NCBI RefSeq assembly: GCF_020164495.1
Contig: NZ_JAIQYZ010000001.1
Location: 186,001-250,000 of the forward strand
From: Psychroflexus lacisalsi
GTDB taxonomy: Bacteria > Bacteroidota > Bacteroidia > Flavobacteriales > Flavobacteriaceae
Direction of reading: 5' to 3'
Length of the DNA stretch: 64,000 bases
The position numbers were made by a program, and so were the translations under genes. Under the pieces are notes generated by a model, which did no database searches, had not been told where the DNA came from, and saw only the letters and a program-made list of their open reading frames with translations. This document shows positions 24,671 through 34,289 of this stretch, piece after piece. Numbering within the stretch: the stretch's first letter is position 1; each line of letters starts with the position of its first letter.

Positions 24671-25878
24671 TGAAAAACCTTCAGTACATACTATTGGTAG
24701 TTATACTTAGCTTTAGCTTAGTGAGCATGTCCCAGACAAGAGAAGAGCTTGAAACTAAACGCCAGGAAATTCAGCAGGAAATCGATGAGATCAATAGCAT
24801 CATAAAAACTACAGAATCCAAGGGTAAATCTGCATTGGGTGAGTATGAGGATCTTCAGAAAAGAATTAAAGCAACCGAACGATTGATTCAGGTAAACAAT
24901 CAGGAAGCGAATTTACTGACTAGAGAAATCAATACCAATGCCAATAAAATAGACAGACTTAGAAATGAACTGGAACAGCTGAAGGCCGACTATGAAAAGA
25001 TGATCCAAAAGTCTTACAGAAGTAAATCAAGTAAAAGCAGAATCATGTTTTTGTTTTCTTCAGAATCTTTTTTACAAGCTTACAAAAGGATTCAATACAT
25101 GAAACAATTTGCCCAGTATAGAAAAAAGCAGGGCGAAGAAGTTATGCAACAAACTAAAACGCTTCAAGAATTAAATTCAACTTTATTTGAACAGCGCCGA
25201 GACCAGGAAAAAATACTCGCTCAAAATCGTAAAACAAAATCCAGTCTGGTAAGTGATAAAAATAATCTTGAGCAATTGCTTGCTAGCATTAACAAGCAGA
25301 AGAAAAAATATGCTCAGGAGCTTAAGCAAAAACAACAGGAAGTCAGTAGAATAGACCGGGAAATTGACCGTTTAATTCGAGAGGCCATTGCCAAAGAAAA
25401 CAAAAAGGTAGGATCAGACTCCAAAGCAACTTTTAAGTTATCCCCAGAAGCACAAGCTTTGGCCAAAGATTTTGCTCAAAACAAAGGTAAACTTCCGTGG
25501 CCTGTCAAGTCTGGAGTTGTTTCTATGCGTTTTGGAGAACGGCCACACCCTATTGTGAAAACCATAAAGGTGATGAGTAATGGCGTGAGAATAGATACTG
25601 AAAGGAACGGTAAAGCCCGTGCTGTCTTTGACGGAGAAGTTAGCCAGGTCAGCAAGATTCCCGGGGCAAACGTAGTTGTGATGATACGTCATGGAGATTA
25701 TTTATCTATATATAACAATTTGCAAAAAGTTTTTGTGAAGTCCGGAGATAAAATAACGAGGGGCGAAGAAATTGGTGAAGTGGGAATCAATTCCTCATCA
25801 GGGAAAACAACTCTTATTTTCCAGCTATTCAAAAACACCAATAAGCTAAATCCAGAGCAGTGGATTTACAAAATGTAA
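24670..25878 (+). CDS. EnvC-like murein hydrolase activator, degenerate M23 domain
   Basis: Periplasmic protein of 402 residues: signal peptide (about 1-21), a long coiled coil (about 22-255) and a C-terminal LytM/M23 domain (about 275-402, from LPWPVKSGVVSMRFG). The zinc site is broken. The place of the first His-x-Gly-x-Asp motif reads SNGVRID, and the final His of the usual HxH is Asn in IRHGDYLSIYNNL. Like EnvC and NlpD it should therefore activate amidases in septal peptidoglycan splitting rather than cut peptidoglycan itself. It is the last gene of the envelope operon, overlapping the lipoprotein gene by one base (TAATG). Confidence 0.88.
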   Translation: MKNLQYILLVVILSFSLVSMSQTREELETKRQEIQQEIDEINSIIKTTESKGKSALGEYEDLQKRIKATERLIQVNNQEANLLTREINTNANKIDRLRNELEQLKADYEKMIQKSYRSKSSKSRIMFLFSSESFLQAYKRIQYMKQFAQYRKKQGEEVMQQTKTLQELNSTLFEQRRDQEKILAQNRKTKSSLVSDKNNLEQLLASINKQKKKYAQELKQKQQEVSRIDREIDRLIREAIAKENKKVGSDSKATFKLSPEAQALAKDFAQNKGKLPWPVKSGVVSMRFGERPHPIVKTIKVMSNGVRIDTERNGKARAVFDGEVSQVSKIPGANVVVMIRHGDYLSIYNNLQKVFVKSGDKITRGEEIGEVGINSSSGKTTLIFQLFKNTNKLNPEQWIYKM

Positions 25879-26024
25879 TTTTAGAAATCTTTCCATTTTC
25901 CGGTTAATCATAAGCTTATGGTAAATAGCTGATTTTTAACCAAGAATTAACAACAGAAAATAGATTAAATTTTCAATTTGCATGCGCATATAAGAATAGG
26001 TTATAATACTATAAGAACAACAAT

Positions 26025-27029
26025 ATGGAACAAGATCAAGCTAATGTAGACATTGCCTCCATTAACGAAAAGATAGAAAAGGAAAGTGCCTTTGTAGACC
26101 TGCTTACCAACGAAATGAATAAGGTCATTGTGGGACAAAAGCATATGGTAGAACGATTATTGATTGGCCTCCTTGGTCAGGGGCATATTCTTCTGGAAGG
26201 AGTTCCTGGCCTGGCAAAAACACTTGCCATCAACACGCTCTCCAAAGCTGTACAAGGTAGTTTCAGCAGGATTCAGTTTACTCCAGATTTATTACCAGCA
26301 GACGTTGTAGGAACGATGATCTACAACATGAAGGAAAATAGTTTCAACATCAAAAAAGGACCTATTTTCGCCAATTTTGTATTGACCGATGAGATCAATC
26401 GTGCTCCGGCAAAAGTACAGTCAGCATTGCTGGAAGCTATGCAGGAAAAGCAGGTAACCATTGGTGATGAAACTTTTATACTTGACAAGCCATTTTTAGT
26501 CATGGCTACCCAAAACCCGGTTGAGCAAGAAGGAACTTACCCTCTGCCAGAAGCGCAAGTCGATAGATTTATGCTGAAAACAGTGATCGATTACCCAAAT
26601 CTTCAGGATGAACAACTCGTCATGAGAGCTAACCTGAACAATAGCTTTGGGAAAGTAAATCCTGTGGTTTCTACAGACCAGATTCTTCGTGCTCAAAGCG
26701 CGGTGAGAGAGGTCTATATGGATGAGAAAATAGAGAAATACATTCTGGATATCATTTTTGCTACACGTTATCCTGAGAAATATAAGCTAGCTGAAATCAA
26801 GCCGCTCATTAGTTTTGGAGCATCTCCAAGGGGAAGTATTAACCTGGCAATTGCTGCCAAGTGTTACGCCTTCATCAAGCGCAGAGGCTATGTGATTCCA
26901 GAGGATGTGAGAGCGGTAGTCTACGATGTGTTGAGACACAGAGTAGGGATTACTTATGAAGCAGAGGCAGAAAACATCAAATCTGAGGATTTGATAAGTA
27001 AAATCATAAACGAAGTAGAGGTTCCTTAA
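26025..27029 (+). CDS. MoxR-family AAA+ ATPase
   Basis: Cytoplasmic AAA+ chaperone-like ATPase of 334 residues. It shows Walker A GVPGLAKT (59-66), Walker B FVLTDEINR (about 118-125), sensor 1 ATQNP (about 161-165) and an arginine-containing PEAQVDRFM segment. MoxR proteins work with von Willebrand A-domain partners to assemble or activate protein complexes, and here it leads the DUF58/Bat gene set. The start follows a 146-base spacer that contains a palindrome (CATAAGCTTATG, 25909-25920) but no convincing promoter box. Confidence 0.93.
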   Translation: MEQDQANVDIASINEKIEKESAFVDLLTNEMNKVIVGQKHMVERLLIGLLGQGHILLEGVPGLAKTLAINTLSKAVQGSFSRIQFTPDLLPADVVGTMIYNMKENSFNIKKGPIFANFVLTDEINRAPAKVQSALLEAMQEKQVTIGDETFILDKPFLVMATQNPVEQEGTYPLPEAQVDRFMLKTVIDYPNLQDEQLVMRANLNNSFGKVNPVVSTDQILRAQSAVREVYMDEKIEKYILDIIFATRYPEKYKLAEIKPLISFGASPRGSINLAIAAKCYAFIKRRGYVIPEDVRAVVYDVLRHRVGITYEAEAENIKSEDLISKIINEVEVP

Positions 27030-27126
27030 GATTTACTTCTGAATGTATTCAGAACAAGCTTATAAGATTCTAGATATTATACTTATTTGATTGAATTCTA
27101 AATCAAATAAAAAGTAATCACACTGC

Positions 27127-27990
27127 ATGGATACCAAATCTCTTTTAAAAAAGGTAAGAAAAATTGAAATCAAAACGCGTCGGTTGAGTGATCACGTGTT
27201 TGGTGGAGAGTACCATTCTACATTCAAAGGTCGGGGGATGACCTTTAGTGAAGTGCGTGCTTACCAATTTGGAGACGATGTAAGATCTATAGACTGGAAT
27301 GTTACGGCGAGATATAATGAGCCATTCGTGAAGGTCTTTGAAGAGGAGCGAGAATTGACAATGATGTTGCTTGTAGATATATCAGAATCGACAGCCTTTG
27401 GAACACGGGAAACTTTCAAAAAAGATATTATTACAGAAATGGCAGCGACGCTTGCTTTTTCTGCAACTAAGAACAACGATAAGATTGGTCTCATGTTATT
27501 TTCAGACCAAATAGAACTGTATATTCCGCCCAAAAAAGGAAGAATGCACGTGTTGAGAATTATCCGAGAGCTTATAGAATTTAAACCCTCAAACAAGACA
27601 ACCAATCTTTCTAAAGCCTTTAAATACCTCATTGATATGATGAAGAAAAAGGCGATTGTGTTTGTGCTTTCAGATTTCTTGACAGATGATTATGAGCATA
27701 CTTTAAAAATATTAGGGCAAAAGCATGATGTCACAGGCATTAGGATTTATGATGAGCGGGAGGAGGAATTACCCAATCTTGGAATGGTCCAAATGAAAGA
27801 TGCAGAGTCTGGTAAAGCCATGTGGGTAAATACGTCGAGTAAATCAACCAGAAAAGGATATACAAAGTATTACAGGGATAGAGTAGATTATTTCCAGAGA
27901 GCATTCAAACTGAGTGGTTCAGGATTTTTGAGTACCCGTGTGGATCAGAATTATGTTATTAAACTTCTTGGATATTTCAAATCCAGATAA
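27127..27990 (+). CDS. DUF58 domain protein
   Basis: A 287-residue cytoplasmic protein with the DUF58 signature RAYQFGDDVRSIDWNVTAR (about 44-62) and a von Willebrand A-like fold. The metal-site motif reads DISES (84-88). DUF58 proteins are regular partners of MoxR ATPases. It follows the moxR gene by 97 bases, longer than other gaps in the operon, and precedes a membrane protein gene by six bases. No signal peptide or membrane helix is seen, whereas some DUF58 proteins have two N-terminal helices. Confidence 0.9.
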   Translation: MDTKSLLKKVRKIEIKTRRLSDHVFGGEYHSTFKGRGMTFSEVRAYQFGDDVRSIDWNVTARYNEPFVKVFEEERELTMMLLVDISESTAFGTRETFKKDIITEMAATLAFSATKNNDKIGLMLFSDQIELYIPPKKGRMHVLRIIRELIEFKPSNKTTNLSKAFKYLIDMMKKKAIVFVLSDFLTDDYEHTLKILGQKHDVTGIRIYDEREEELPNLGMVQMKDAESGKAMWVNTSSKSTRKGYTKYYRDRVDYFQRAFKLSGSGFLSTRVDQNYVIKLLGYFKSR

Positions 27991-27996
27991 TTATAT

Positions 27997-29637
27997 ATGA
28001 GTAGAAAAAGACTTTTTACAATCGATAGTTTAACATTAAAATCATTACTGATTGTGATGTTGCTTTTAGTTTGTAGCATCAGCCATGCTCAGGAGGTAAG
28101 TTTCGAAGCCGACAAGGATACCATTCAGATTGGTGAACAAATAGATTATCTCATTAAAGTAGATGAGATCAGTGAAGAAGACTTGGTCATATTTCCCAAA
28201 GACCAAACCTTTGTGCCTCTGGAAATGGTGGAAGACTATAAAATTGATACTCTAAACCCTCAGGCCAAGACCTTCACTCTTACCAAACTTTATAAGTTAA
28301 CTCAGTTTGATTCCGGTACTTATTCTGTTCCTCCGCAGTTGGTCAAAATCAATGAAAAAGCCTTTTATACAGATACATTAAAGGTGAGAGTTAACGATGT
28401 CGTATTGGATACCACTAAACAAAAGTTGTATCCCATCAAACCTTCAATAGGTGTTGACAAGCCCTTTGCTTTGCCATCCTGGTTTTGGTGGATTTTAATT
28501 GCCCTCTTGATTTTAGCAGGAATTGCCTTTTTAGTTTTTAAACTGAAGAAAAAAAGAGATGAGGCAAAACGTAGAATTCCTCCTTACGAACAAGCGATGA
28601 TCTCTCTAAAGGAGCTTGATAAATCATCAGTCCTGGAAAACAGAAACTTTAAGGAGTACATATCTGAGCTCACTTATATAACGAGACGGTATTTAGAAGA
28701 AAAATTGGAAATACGCGCTTTAGAATTTACAACCAACGAACTTATATCTGAATTAAAATTCAAAAAAGAAAAGAAAAAATTAGCGCTCAAAGAGGACATG
28801 ATTTTAGAGTACGAAAAGATATTGAAGCGTGCTGATCTTGCTAAATTTGCCAATAGCAGACCAGACCTTATTACTTTAAAGTCAGACAGGAAGCAAATAG
28901 AAAAATTTCTAAAACAAGTCCAAAGTTCTATTCCTCAAATTACGGAAGAGGAGAAGAAGAAAGACGAAGCTTTCCAAAAAGCACTGGCCAAAAAACGTAA
29001 AAAACAGAAGTGGATCGTTGGTATTGTACTTGGGCTCCTATTTATAATAGTTACGGTTTCTGCTGTAGTTGCTACAAAAGGTTTTGAATATTTAAGGGAC
29101 ACTGTTATAGGGAACCCGTCTAAAGAATTGCTTAAAGGAGACTGGGTGACCAGTGATTATGGAGTGCCGCCAATAAGCATGACGACTCCAGATGTATTGA
29201 TAAGAGGAGAGTTGGATCTTCCTGAAGAAATTTTAGAAAATGTGGCTAACAAAGAAACTTATAGCTTTGGAACGTTGTATCAAAACATATACGTGACACT
29301 GAATAAAGTAAGATTTAAAGACTCTCAGGACATCGATTTAGACGTAATTGTAGATAGAATTTATAGCAATTTAGAAGAGCGTGGTGCTTACAATATCATT
29401 ACAAAATCAGAAGATTTTGAAACTTTGGGAGGAGTAAAAGGTAAAAAGGTGTTTGGAAGTTTCTCAATCGAAAATCCTATTACCAAGAAAGACATCAAGA
29501 AGGAGTACAAGATCGTGAATTTTGGAAGAGGTGGTTTTCAGCAAGTCATTATTTTTTATGATCGGGACGATGAATTTGGTGAGAAGATTTCCAATAGAAT
29601 ATTGAATGCTGTAGAATTTAAAAACTTAAGTCAATGA
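27997..29637 (+). CDS. Bat-operon membrane protein (BatD/DUF4381-like)
   Basis: A 546-residue membrane protein. A signal peptide (about 1-31, ending SHAQ) is followed by a periplasmic beta-rich domain resembling the start of BatD (VSFEADKDTIQIGEQIDYLI). Helix 1 (about 163-185, WFWWILIALLILAGIAFLVF) leads to a cytoplasmic helical segment (PPYEQAMISLKELDKS, a DUF4381-like pattern), then helix 2 near 342-362 and a C-terminal alpha/beta domain. It sits between DUF58 and batA, overlapping batA by four bases. Its fusion-like architecture makes an exact family name uncertain. Its position says it belongs to the MoxR/Bat complex. Confidence 0.75.
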   Translation: MSRKRLFTIDSLTLKSLLIVMLLLVCSISHAQEVSFEADKDTIQIGEQIDYLIKVDEISEEDLVIFPKDQTFVPLEMVEDYKIDTLNPQAKTFTLTKLYKLTQFDSGTYSVPPQLVKINEKAFYTDTLKVRVNDVVLDTTKQKLYPIKPSIGVDKPFALPSWFWWILIALLILAGIAFLVFKLKKKRDEAKRRIPPYEQAMISLKELDKSSVLENRNFKEYISELTYITRRYLEEKLEIRALEFTTNELISELKFKKEKKKLALKEDMILEYEKILKRADLAKFANSRPDLITLKSDRKQIEKFLKQVQSSIPQITEEEKKKDEAFQKALAKKRKKQKWIVGIVLGLLFIIVTVSAVVATKGFEYLRDTVIGNPSKELLKGDWVTSDYGVPPISMTTPDVLIRGELDLPEEILENVANKETYSFGTLYQNIYVTLNKVRFKDSQDIDLDVIVDRIYSNLEERGAYNIITKSEDFETLGGVKGKKVFGSFSIENPITKKDIKKEYKIVNFGRGGFQQVIIFYDRDDEFGEKISNRILNAVEFKNLSQ

Positions 29638-30635
29638 TTTTTGAAAACTTCACATTTGAAAATCCAAACTGGTTTTGGCTATTATTGTCTATTCCGTTGG
29701 CAGTGTTCTGGTATTTTAAAAAGCGTCAGCAACAAACAGCTACTCTCAAAATTTCCAGTACACAAGGCTTTACAAAAAGTACTTTAGCCCAGCTTCGACC
29801 TTTATTGTTTATTCTTAAGATGCTGGCTCTTGTCTTTTTAACCATCGCCATGGCGAGGCCAAGGACAGTAGATGTAACTACCAAAGTTAAAAAAACGGAA
29901 GGTATTGATATCATCATGGCTGTGGATATTTCTGCAAGCATGCTTGCCAGAGACTTGGAGCCAAACCGCCTGGAAGCTTTGAAAAAAGTAGCAAACAATT
30001 TTGTAAATGGTAGACCAAACGATAGAATAGGTCTTGTCATCTATGCTGGAGAAAGCTATACTAAAACTCCACTGACAAGTGACAAGTCAATTATCATAAA
30101 TGCTTTAAACGATCTTGATTACACCCAAAACATTGAAGGCGGAACAGCCATAGGTATGGGTCTTGCCACTTCTGTAAATAAACTGAAAGACAGCAAAGCA
30201 GAAAGTAAGGTTATTATCTTATTGACAGATGGTGAAAACAACGCAGGGTTTATAGACCCTATTACCGCAACACAACTGGCAACAGAGTATGATATAAAAA
30301 CTTACACAATCGGTGTAGGAAGTAACGGCATGGCTCTCTCTCCGGTAGGAATAAAACCTAACGGGCAGTTTGAATATAGAAATGTGGAGGTGAAAATTGA
30401 CGAAGCCTTGATGAAAACCATAGCAGAAAGCACTGGGGGAAAATACTTTAGAGCAACAGATAATGAAAAATTCCAAGCCATCTATGAAGAAATTGATGCC
30501 TTGGAAAAAACGGAAATTGAAGAATTTAAGTTTTATAATTATGATGAGAAATACAGATTTTTCTTGATCATTGCCGGAGCTTTATTATTTCTGGAATTTT
30601 TATTGAAACACACACTTTTTAGAAGTTTTGTATAA
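29634..30635 (+). CDS. batA: Aerotolerance protein BatA, von Willebrand A domain
   Basis: Inner-membrane protein of 333 residues with two N-terminal helices (about 12-27 and 56-75) and one near the C-terminus (about 308-328), flanking a periplasmic von Willebrand A domain. The metal-ion-dependent adhesion site is intact: DISAS at 98-102, with the conserved Thr (GGTAIG) and Asp (TDGENN) further on. BatA/BatB were linked to aerotolerance in Bacteroides fragilis. It overlaps the upstream gene by four bases, and batB starts immediately after its stop. Confidence 0.9.
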   Translation: MIFENFTFENPNWFWLLLSIPLAVFWYFKKRQQQTATLKISSTQGFTKSTLAQLRPLLFILKMLALVFLTIAMARPRTVDVTTKVKKTEGIDIIMAVDISASMLARDLEPNRLEALKKVANNFVNGRPNDRIGLVIYAGESYTKTPLTSDKSIIINALNDLDYTQNIEGGTAIGMGLATSVNKLKDSKAESKVIILLTDGENNAGFIDPITATQLATEYDIKTYTIGVGSNGMALSPVGIKPNGQFEYRNVEVKIDEALMKTIAESTGGKYFRATDNEKFQAIYEEIDALEKTEIEEFKFYNYDEKYRFFLIIAGALLFLEFLLKHTLFRSFV

Positions 30636-31685
30636 ATGTTTATAATAGAAGAACATATTTATTTTTGGGGTTTTGTGGTCTTGCCAGTTCTGCTACTCTT
30701 GTTTTTGAGTTATGTGTACTGGAAGAAGAAAACGCAGAAGAAATTTGCTGAGGCAAGTTTGTTCAAAAAACTGGCGCCAGAGCAATCTAGTTTTAAGTCA
30801 AATTTAAAATTCATTGTGCTTTCTCTAGCTTTCGCCTGTTTTGTTATGGCCCTTGTGAATCCAAAACTTGGCACAAAGTTGGAAACTGTAAAGCGGGAAG
30901 GCGTTGATATTGTCTTCGCATTGGACGTTTCAAAAAGTATGCTGGCAGAGGATATTGCTCCAAATAGACTTGAAAAGTCCAAACGTATTATTACTGAAAT
31001 TATAAATAATTTGACGTCAGACCGTGTCGGACTTGTAGGTTATGCGGGAAGTGCTTTTCCTCAAGTTCCCATAACTACAGATTATGCGAGTACAAAAACA
31101 TTCTTACAAAGCATGAATACTGAGATGGTTTCTAGTCAGGGAACTGCTATTTCTCAGGCCCTGGATTTGGCAAGATCGTATTACAATGATGATGATCAAA
31201 CCAACAAAGTGTTGGTGATATTGTCTGAAGGTGAAGATCATGATGGTAACGCTGAAAGTATGGCAGAGCAAGCCGCAGAAGAAGGAATAAGAATTTATAC
31301 GATTGGAGTAGGAACTGAGCGTGGAGACCCAATTCCCATTAAAGAAAATGGGAGAATACAATCTTATTTGAAAAATGACGCTGGTGAAACGGTGATCACC
31401 AAAAAAGATACGGAGACTTTACAAAAAATTGCAGAAATTGGAAACGGGAGTTACATTGATGGGACAAGTACTTCTGAAGCAGTAGAGGAGATACTTGGCG
31501 AATTACAAAAAATCGAAAAAACAGAATTTGAAGCTAAACAATTTGCTGACTTTAAGAGTAAATATCAATGGTTTTTAGGGTTTGGTATATTTTTGGTACT
31601 TTTTGATATACTCTTGCTGGAAAGAAAAACAGCATGGATTAAACGATTAAATTTATTTAATGAGAGAACGAAAGATGAAGAATAA
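30636..31685 (+). CDS. batB: Aerotolerance protein BatB, von Willebrand A domain
   Basis: Second von Willebrand A protein, 349 residues, with the same layout as BatA: two N-terminal helices (about 10-28 and 57-75), an adhesion site DVSKS at 97-101, and a C-terminal helix (about 310-327). It is paralogous to BatA, but where BatA has TDGENN it has SEGEDHDGN, so the acidic loop differs. It starts with no gap after batA and overlaps the probable batC start by 11 bases, indicating translational coupling. Confidence 0.9.
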   Translation: MFIIEEHIYFWGFVVLPVLLLLFLSYVYWKKKTQKKFAEASLFKKLAPEQSSFKSNLKFIVLSLAFACFVMALVNPKLGTKLETVKREGVDIVFALDVSKSMLAEDIAPNRLEKSKRIITEIINNLTSDRVGLVGYAGSAFPQVPITTDYASTKTFLQSMNTEMVSSQGTAISQALDLARSYYNDDDQTNKVLVILSEGEDHDGNAESMAEQAAEEGIRIYTIGVGTERGDPIPIKENGRIQSYLKNDAGETVITKKDTETLQKIAEIGNGSYIDGTSTSEAVEEILGELQKIEKTEFEAKQFADFKSKYQWFLGFGIFLVLFDILLLERKTAWIKRLNLFNERTKDEE

Positions 31686-32529
31686 GACTATATTTTTATT
31701 TTTCGCAATAAGTTTACTTACTGCGATTTCGACGCAGTCTCAAAGTTCTTTGAATGCGTCCAAGGAAGCTAAAACTTTATTGGCTGAAGCTGAGTTAAGC
31801 GATCTTAGCTTCCCCCTTTCTGAAGCTAAAATCAGAAAAGCAAAAGCTATAGATAAAGACAACTCAGATATAAGTTACAATTTCGGTAATCTTTATATTA
31901 AAAACAATGAACTGGAATCTGCAAGACTGAGGCTTGTTGAATCTATTGAAAGCACTGAAAATAAATCTTTGAAGCATAAAAGCTATCACAACCTGGGTAA
32001 TGTTTTAATGGAGGAAAAACAATACCAAATGGCAATTGATGCTTATAAAGATGCCTTGAGAAATGATCCTACGGATGAAGAAACTCGTTACAATTTGGCT
32101 TACGCTAGGTCAAAATTGAAAGATGAGAAAAATGACGAGAGTGGAGATGGTGATGATAATCAAGACGAAAGTCAAGATGAAAACGAAGACGAAAGCGAAG
32201 ACAATAAAGACAAGGGAGAAAACGAGGACAAGGATAAAGATGATCAAAACAAAGATCAGGATGAGGACAAAGGAGACGAAAATGAAAGTGAGGACGATCA
32301 AAAAGATGATAAAGGCGATAAAGACAAGCAAGAGAAGGAGCAGGAAGGTGATGGAGGAGATCAAAAGAAAGAGCAACCTCAGCAGCCTCAAAACCAAAAG
32401 GGACAAATCTCCCCAGAGCAAATTCAGCGTTTGCTAGAAGCTATTGAGAATCAGGAAAAAGACGTTCAGGAAAAACTGAATGCACAGAAGGCTAAAGGTC
32501 AAAAATCTAAAACAGGTAAAGACTGGTAA
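31675..32529 (+). CDS. batC: Aerotolerance protein BatC, TPR protein with acidic tail
   Basis: Exported TPR protein of 284 residues from the ATG at 31675; an earlier ATG at 31660 would add five charged residues before the signal peptide and overlap batB further. The signal peptide is followed by TPR helices (SYHNLGNVLMEEKQYQMAID and neighbours, about 45-150). A low-complexity stretch of Asp, Glu, Lys and Asn (about 155-225) and a Gln-rich segment come before a C-terminal helix. The acidic tract is usual for BatC and probably a flexible periplasmic linker. The stop is followed by the batD ATG after one base. Confidence 0.87.
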   Translation: MKNKTIFLFFAISLLTAISTQSQSSLNASKEAKTLLAEAELSDLSFPLSEAKIRKAKAIDKDNSDISYNFGNLYIKNNELESARLRLVESIESTENKSLKHKSYHNLGNVLMEEKQYQMAIDAYKDALRNDPTDEETRYNLAYARSKLKDEKNDESGDGDDNQDESQDENEDESEDNKDKGENEDKDKDDQNKDQDEDKGDENESEDDQKDDKGDKDKQEKEQEGDGGDQKKEQPQQPQNQKGQISPEQIQRLLEAIENQEKDVQEKLNAQKAKGQKSKTGKDW

Positions 32530-32530
32530 A

Positions 32531-34288
32531 ATGAAACAGATTACAATTTTATTGGTTTTCTTATGCAGCTTATCTTCTTTGGCTCAAGTTTCCTTTACAG
32601 CTGAAGCAAGTCGGTCGAAATTAGGCATCAACGAACGCTTAAAAGTTGAATTTAAAGTAGATGCCAATGGTGATAATTTCAGGCCTCCAGGGTTTGAAGG
32701 TTTGAGTAAAATCGGTGGGCCTAACCAATTTTATTCTCAGCATTATGAAAATGGAAAAAGTACGTTTATAAAAACATATACTTATTTCTTTCAACCAGAA
32801 AAGCGAGGAAAAATAACTATTGGTCAGGCAGAAATCACCGTAGAGGGTCAAGTGTATAAAACTTCGCCAATTGAGGTAGAAGTCACAGCAGCGGTTGATA
32901 CGCCAAATCAATCCAGAGCAGTTGCAGAAGCAGGAGATGGTATTCATTTGATAGCTGAAGTAAGTAGATCTAAGCCTTATTTGAATGAAGGGATTTATGT
33001 AGTGTACAAACTGTTTTTAAGCCCAACGGTAAATATTAGAAATTGGAGACCTTTGGATGATCCAAAGTTTGAAGGGTTTTGGAGTCAAAACATCAATATA
33101 GATCAGCTTGAACTAAAAGAAGGAGAATTTGGAGGTCAGCCCTATCGCTATGTAGAACTTCGTAAAACAGTTCTATATCCTCAGAAAACAGGTGAACTTA
33201 AAATTGAACCTTTATCCTTGGCTGTATCTGTAGAGGTGCCAACAGATAAGAGAGATTTTTTTGGCAGACGTACGTATGATGTAGTAGAAAAAAACTTTTC
33301 TGCCAATACCAAGACTATAGATGTAAAGCCTTTGCCAGAAGAAAATAAGCCTGAAGGTTTCTCTGGTGCAGTTGGTGAGTTTGATTTCAAATTGAAAGCC
33401 AATAAAAAGGAACTCGATGCGCAAACATCACTTGAGTTAACTTCAGAAGTCAGCGGAAAAGGTAACTTAAAATTGTTCAATTTACCAAAGATCCAATCAC
33501 CCTCATCTTTTGAAGTTTACGAGCCAGAACGAAATGAAAATGTGAGAACGACCAGCCTTGGAATGCGGGGAAGTATTTCAGAAAAATATACGGTTATTCC
33601 TGAATTCAAAGGTGAATATGTGATTCAGCCTACTTCGTTTTCATATTTCAACCCTAATACTAAATCTTACGAAACTTTAAAATCTACTCCGATTACGATT
33701 CAGGTAAATTCTGGTCCAGAACCACCAGAAGAACGTCAGGCAGCCTCAGAAAATGATTCCAAAAGGCCTCAAAATATTATTTCTTCAAAAAGTAATTTTA
33801 ATTATATTAAATTGGAAACCAACTTCAAGGAGAAAAATGAAACTCAATTTTTCCAATCTCCACTGTATTGGGCTCTGTTTTTCATACCATTTTTAAGTAT
33901 TCCATTTATGCTGATTTTTGGTAAAGTAAAAAATAGGGAGATTGATGAGAATCAAGCACAACTAAAACACGCTAACAAATTGGCAAAACGGTATCTGTCT
34001 GAAGCGAAAAAGAATATCGGTGATTCAAAAGCTTTTTATGAATCCTTAGAGAGAGCACTTCATAATTACATGAAAGCAAGATTAAAGATTCAGACTTTAG
34101 ATATGCAAAAAGATAAAATCCAGGAACTACTTTCAGAAAAAGGAGTTTCTCAGGAAACAACAAAAGGGTTCTTAAAAATTCTTGAAAGTTGCGAGCTAGC
34201 TAGATATACCCCTTCAGTCACCGAAGACATGAAAAACGATTTTGAAAAAGCCGCGAAAGTTATTTCTGAAATTGATAAAGAAGTTTAA
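32531..34288 (+). CDS. batD: Aerotolerance protein BatD
   Basis: Membrane-anchored periplasmic protein of 585 residues, starting at ATG 32531 so that the signal peptide (ending SSLAQ) is at the very N-terminus; the longer frame from 32480 would put 17 charged residues before it and run inside batC. The body is a series of beta-sandwich domains (VSFTAEASRSKLGINERLKV at the start) followed by one helix (about residues 450-470, LYWALFFIPFLSIPFMLIFG) and a cytoplasmic helical tail. This matches the BatD family. The stop is followed by the batE ATG after one base. Confidence 0.9.
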   Translation: MKQITILLVFLCSLSSLAQVSFTAEASRSKLGINERLKVEFKVDANGDNFRPPGFEGLSKIGGPNQFYSQHYENGKSTFIKTYTYFFQPEKRGKITIGQAEITVEGQVYKTSPIEVEVTAAVDTPNQSRAVAEAGDGIHLIAEVSRSKPYLNEGIYVVYKLFLSPTVNIRNWRPLDDPKFEGFWSQNINIDQLELKEGEFGGQPYRYVELRKTVLYPQKTGELKIEPLSLAVSVEVPTDKRDFFGRRTYDVVEKNFSANTKTIDVKPLPEENKPEGFSGAVGEFDFKLKANKKELDAQTSLELTSEVSGKGNLKLFNLPKIQSPSSFEVYEPERNENVRTTSLGMRGSISEKYTVIPEFKGEYVIQPTSFSYFNPNTKSYETLKSTPITIQVNSGPEPPEERQAASENDSKRPQNIISSKSNFNYIKLETNFKEKNETQFFQSPLYWALFFIPFLSIPFMLIFGKVKNREIDENQAQLKHANKLAKRYLSEAKKNIGDSKAFYESLERALHNYMKARLKIQTLDMQKDKIQELLSEKGVSQETTKGFLKILESCELARYTPSVTEDMKNDFEKAAKVISEIDKEV

Positions 34289-34289
34289 G

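Noticed and set aside
24670-25878. Active M23 peptidase
   Set aside because: Zinc ligands are replaced (SNGVRID in place of a His motif, Asn in place of the last His), so an activator role is more likely.
25909-25920. CATAAGCTTATG palindrome as terminator or operator
   Set aside because: It is short and AT-rich with no T tract; too weak to call.
32110-32437. Overlapping frames of about 100 codons on both strands opposite the BatC acidic tract
   Set aside because: They are shadows of a repetitive GAT/GAC/AAA/GAA coding stretch, giving low-complexity Lys/Arg/Met or Leu/Ile/Val products.
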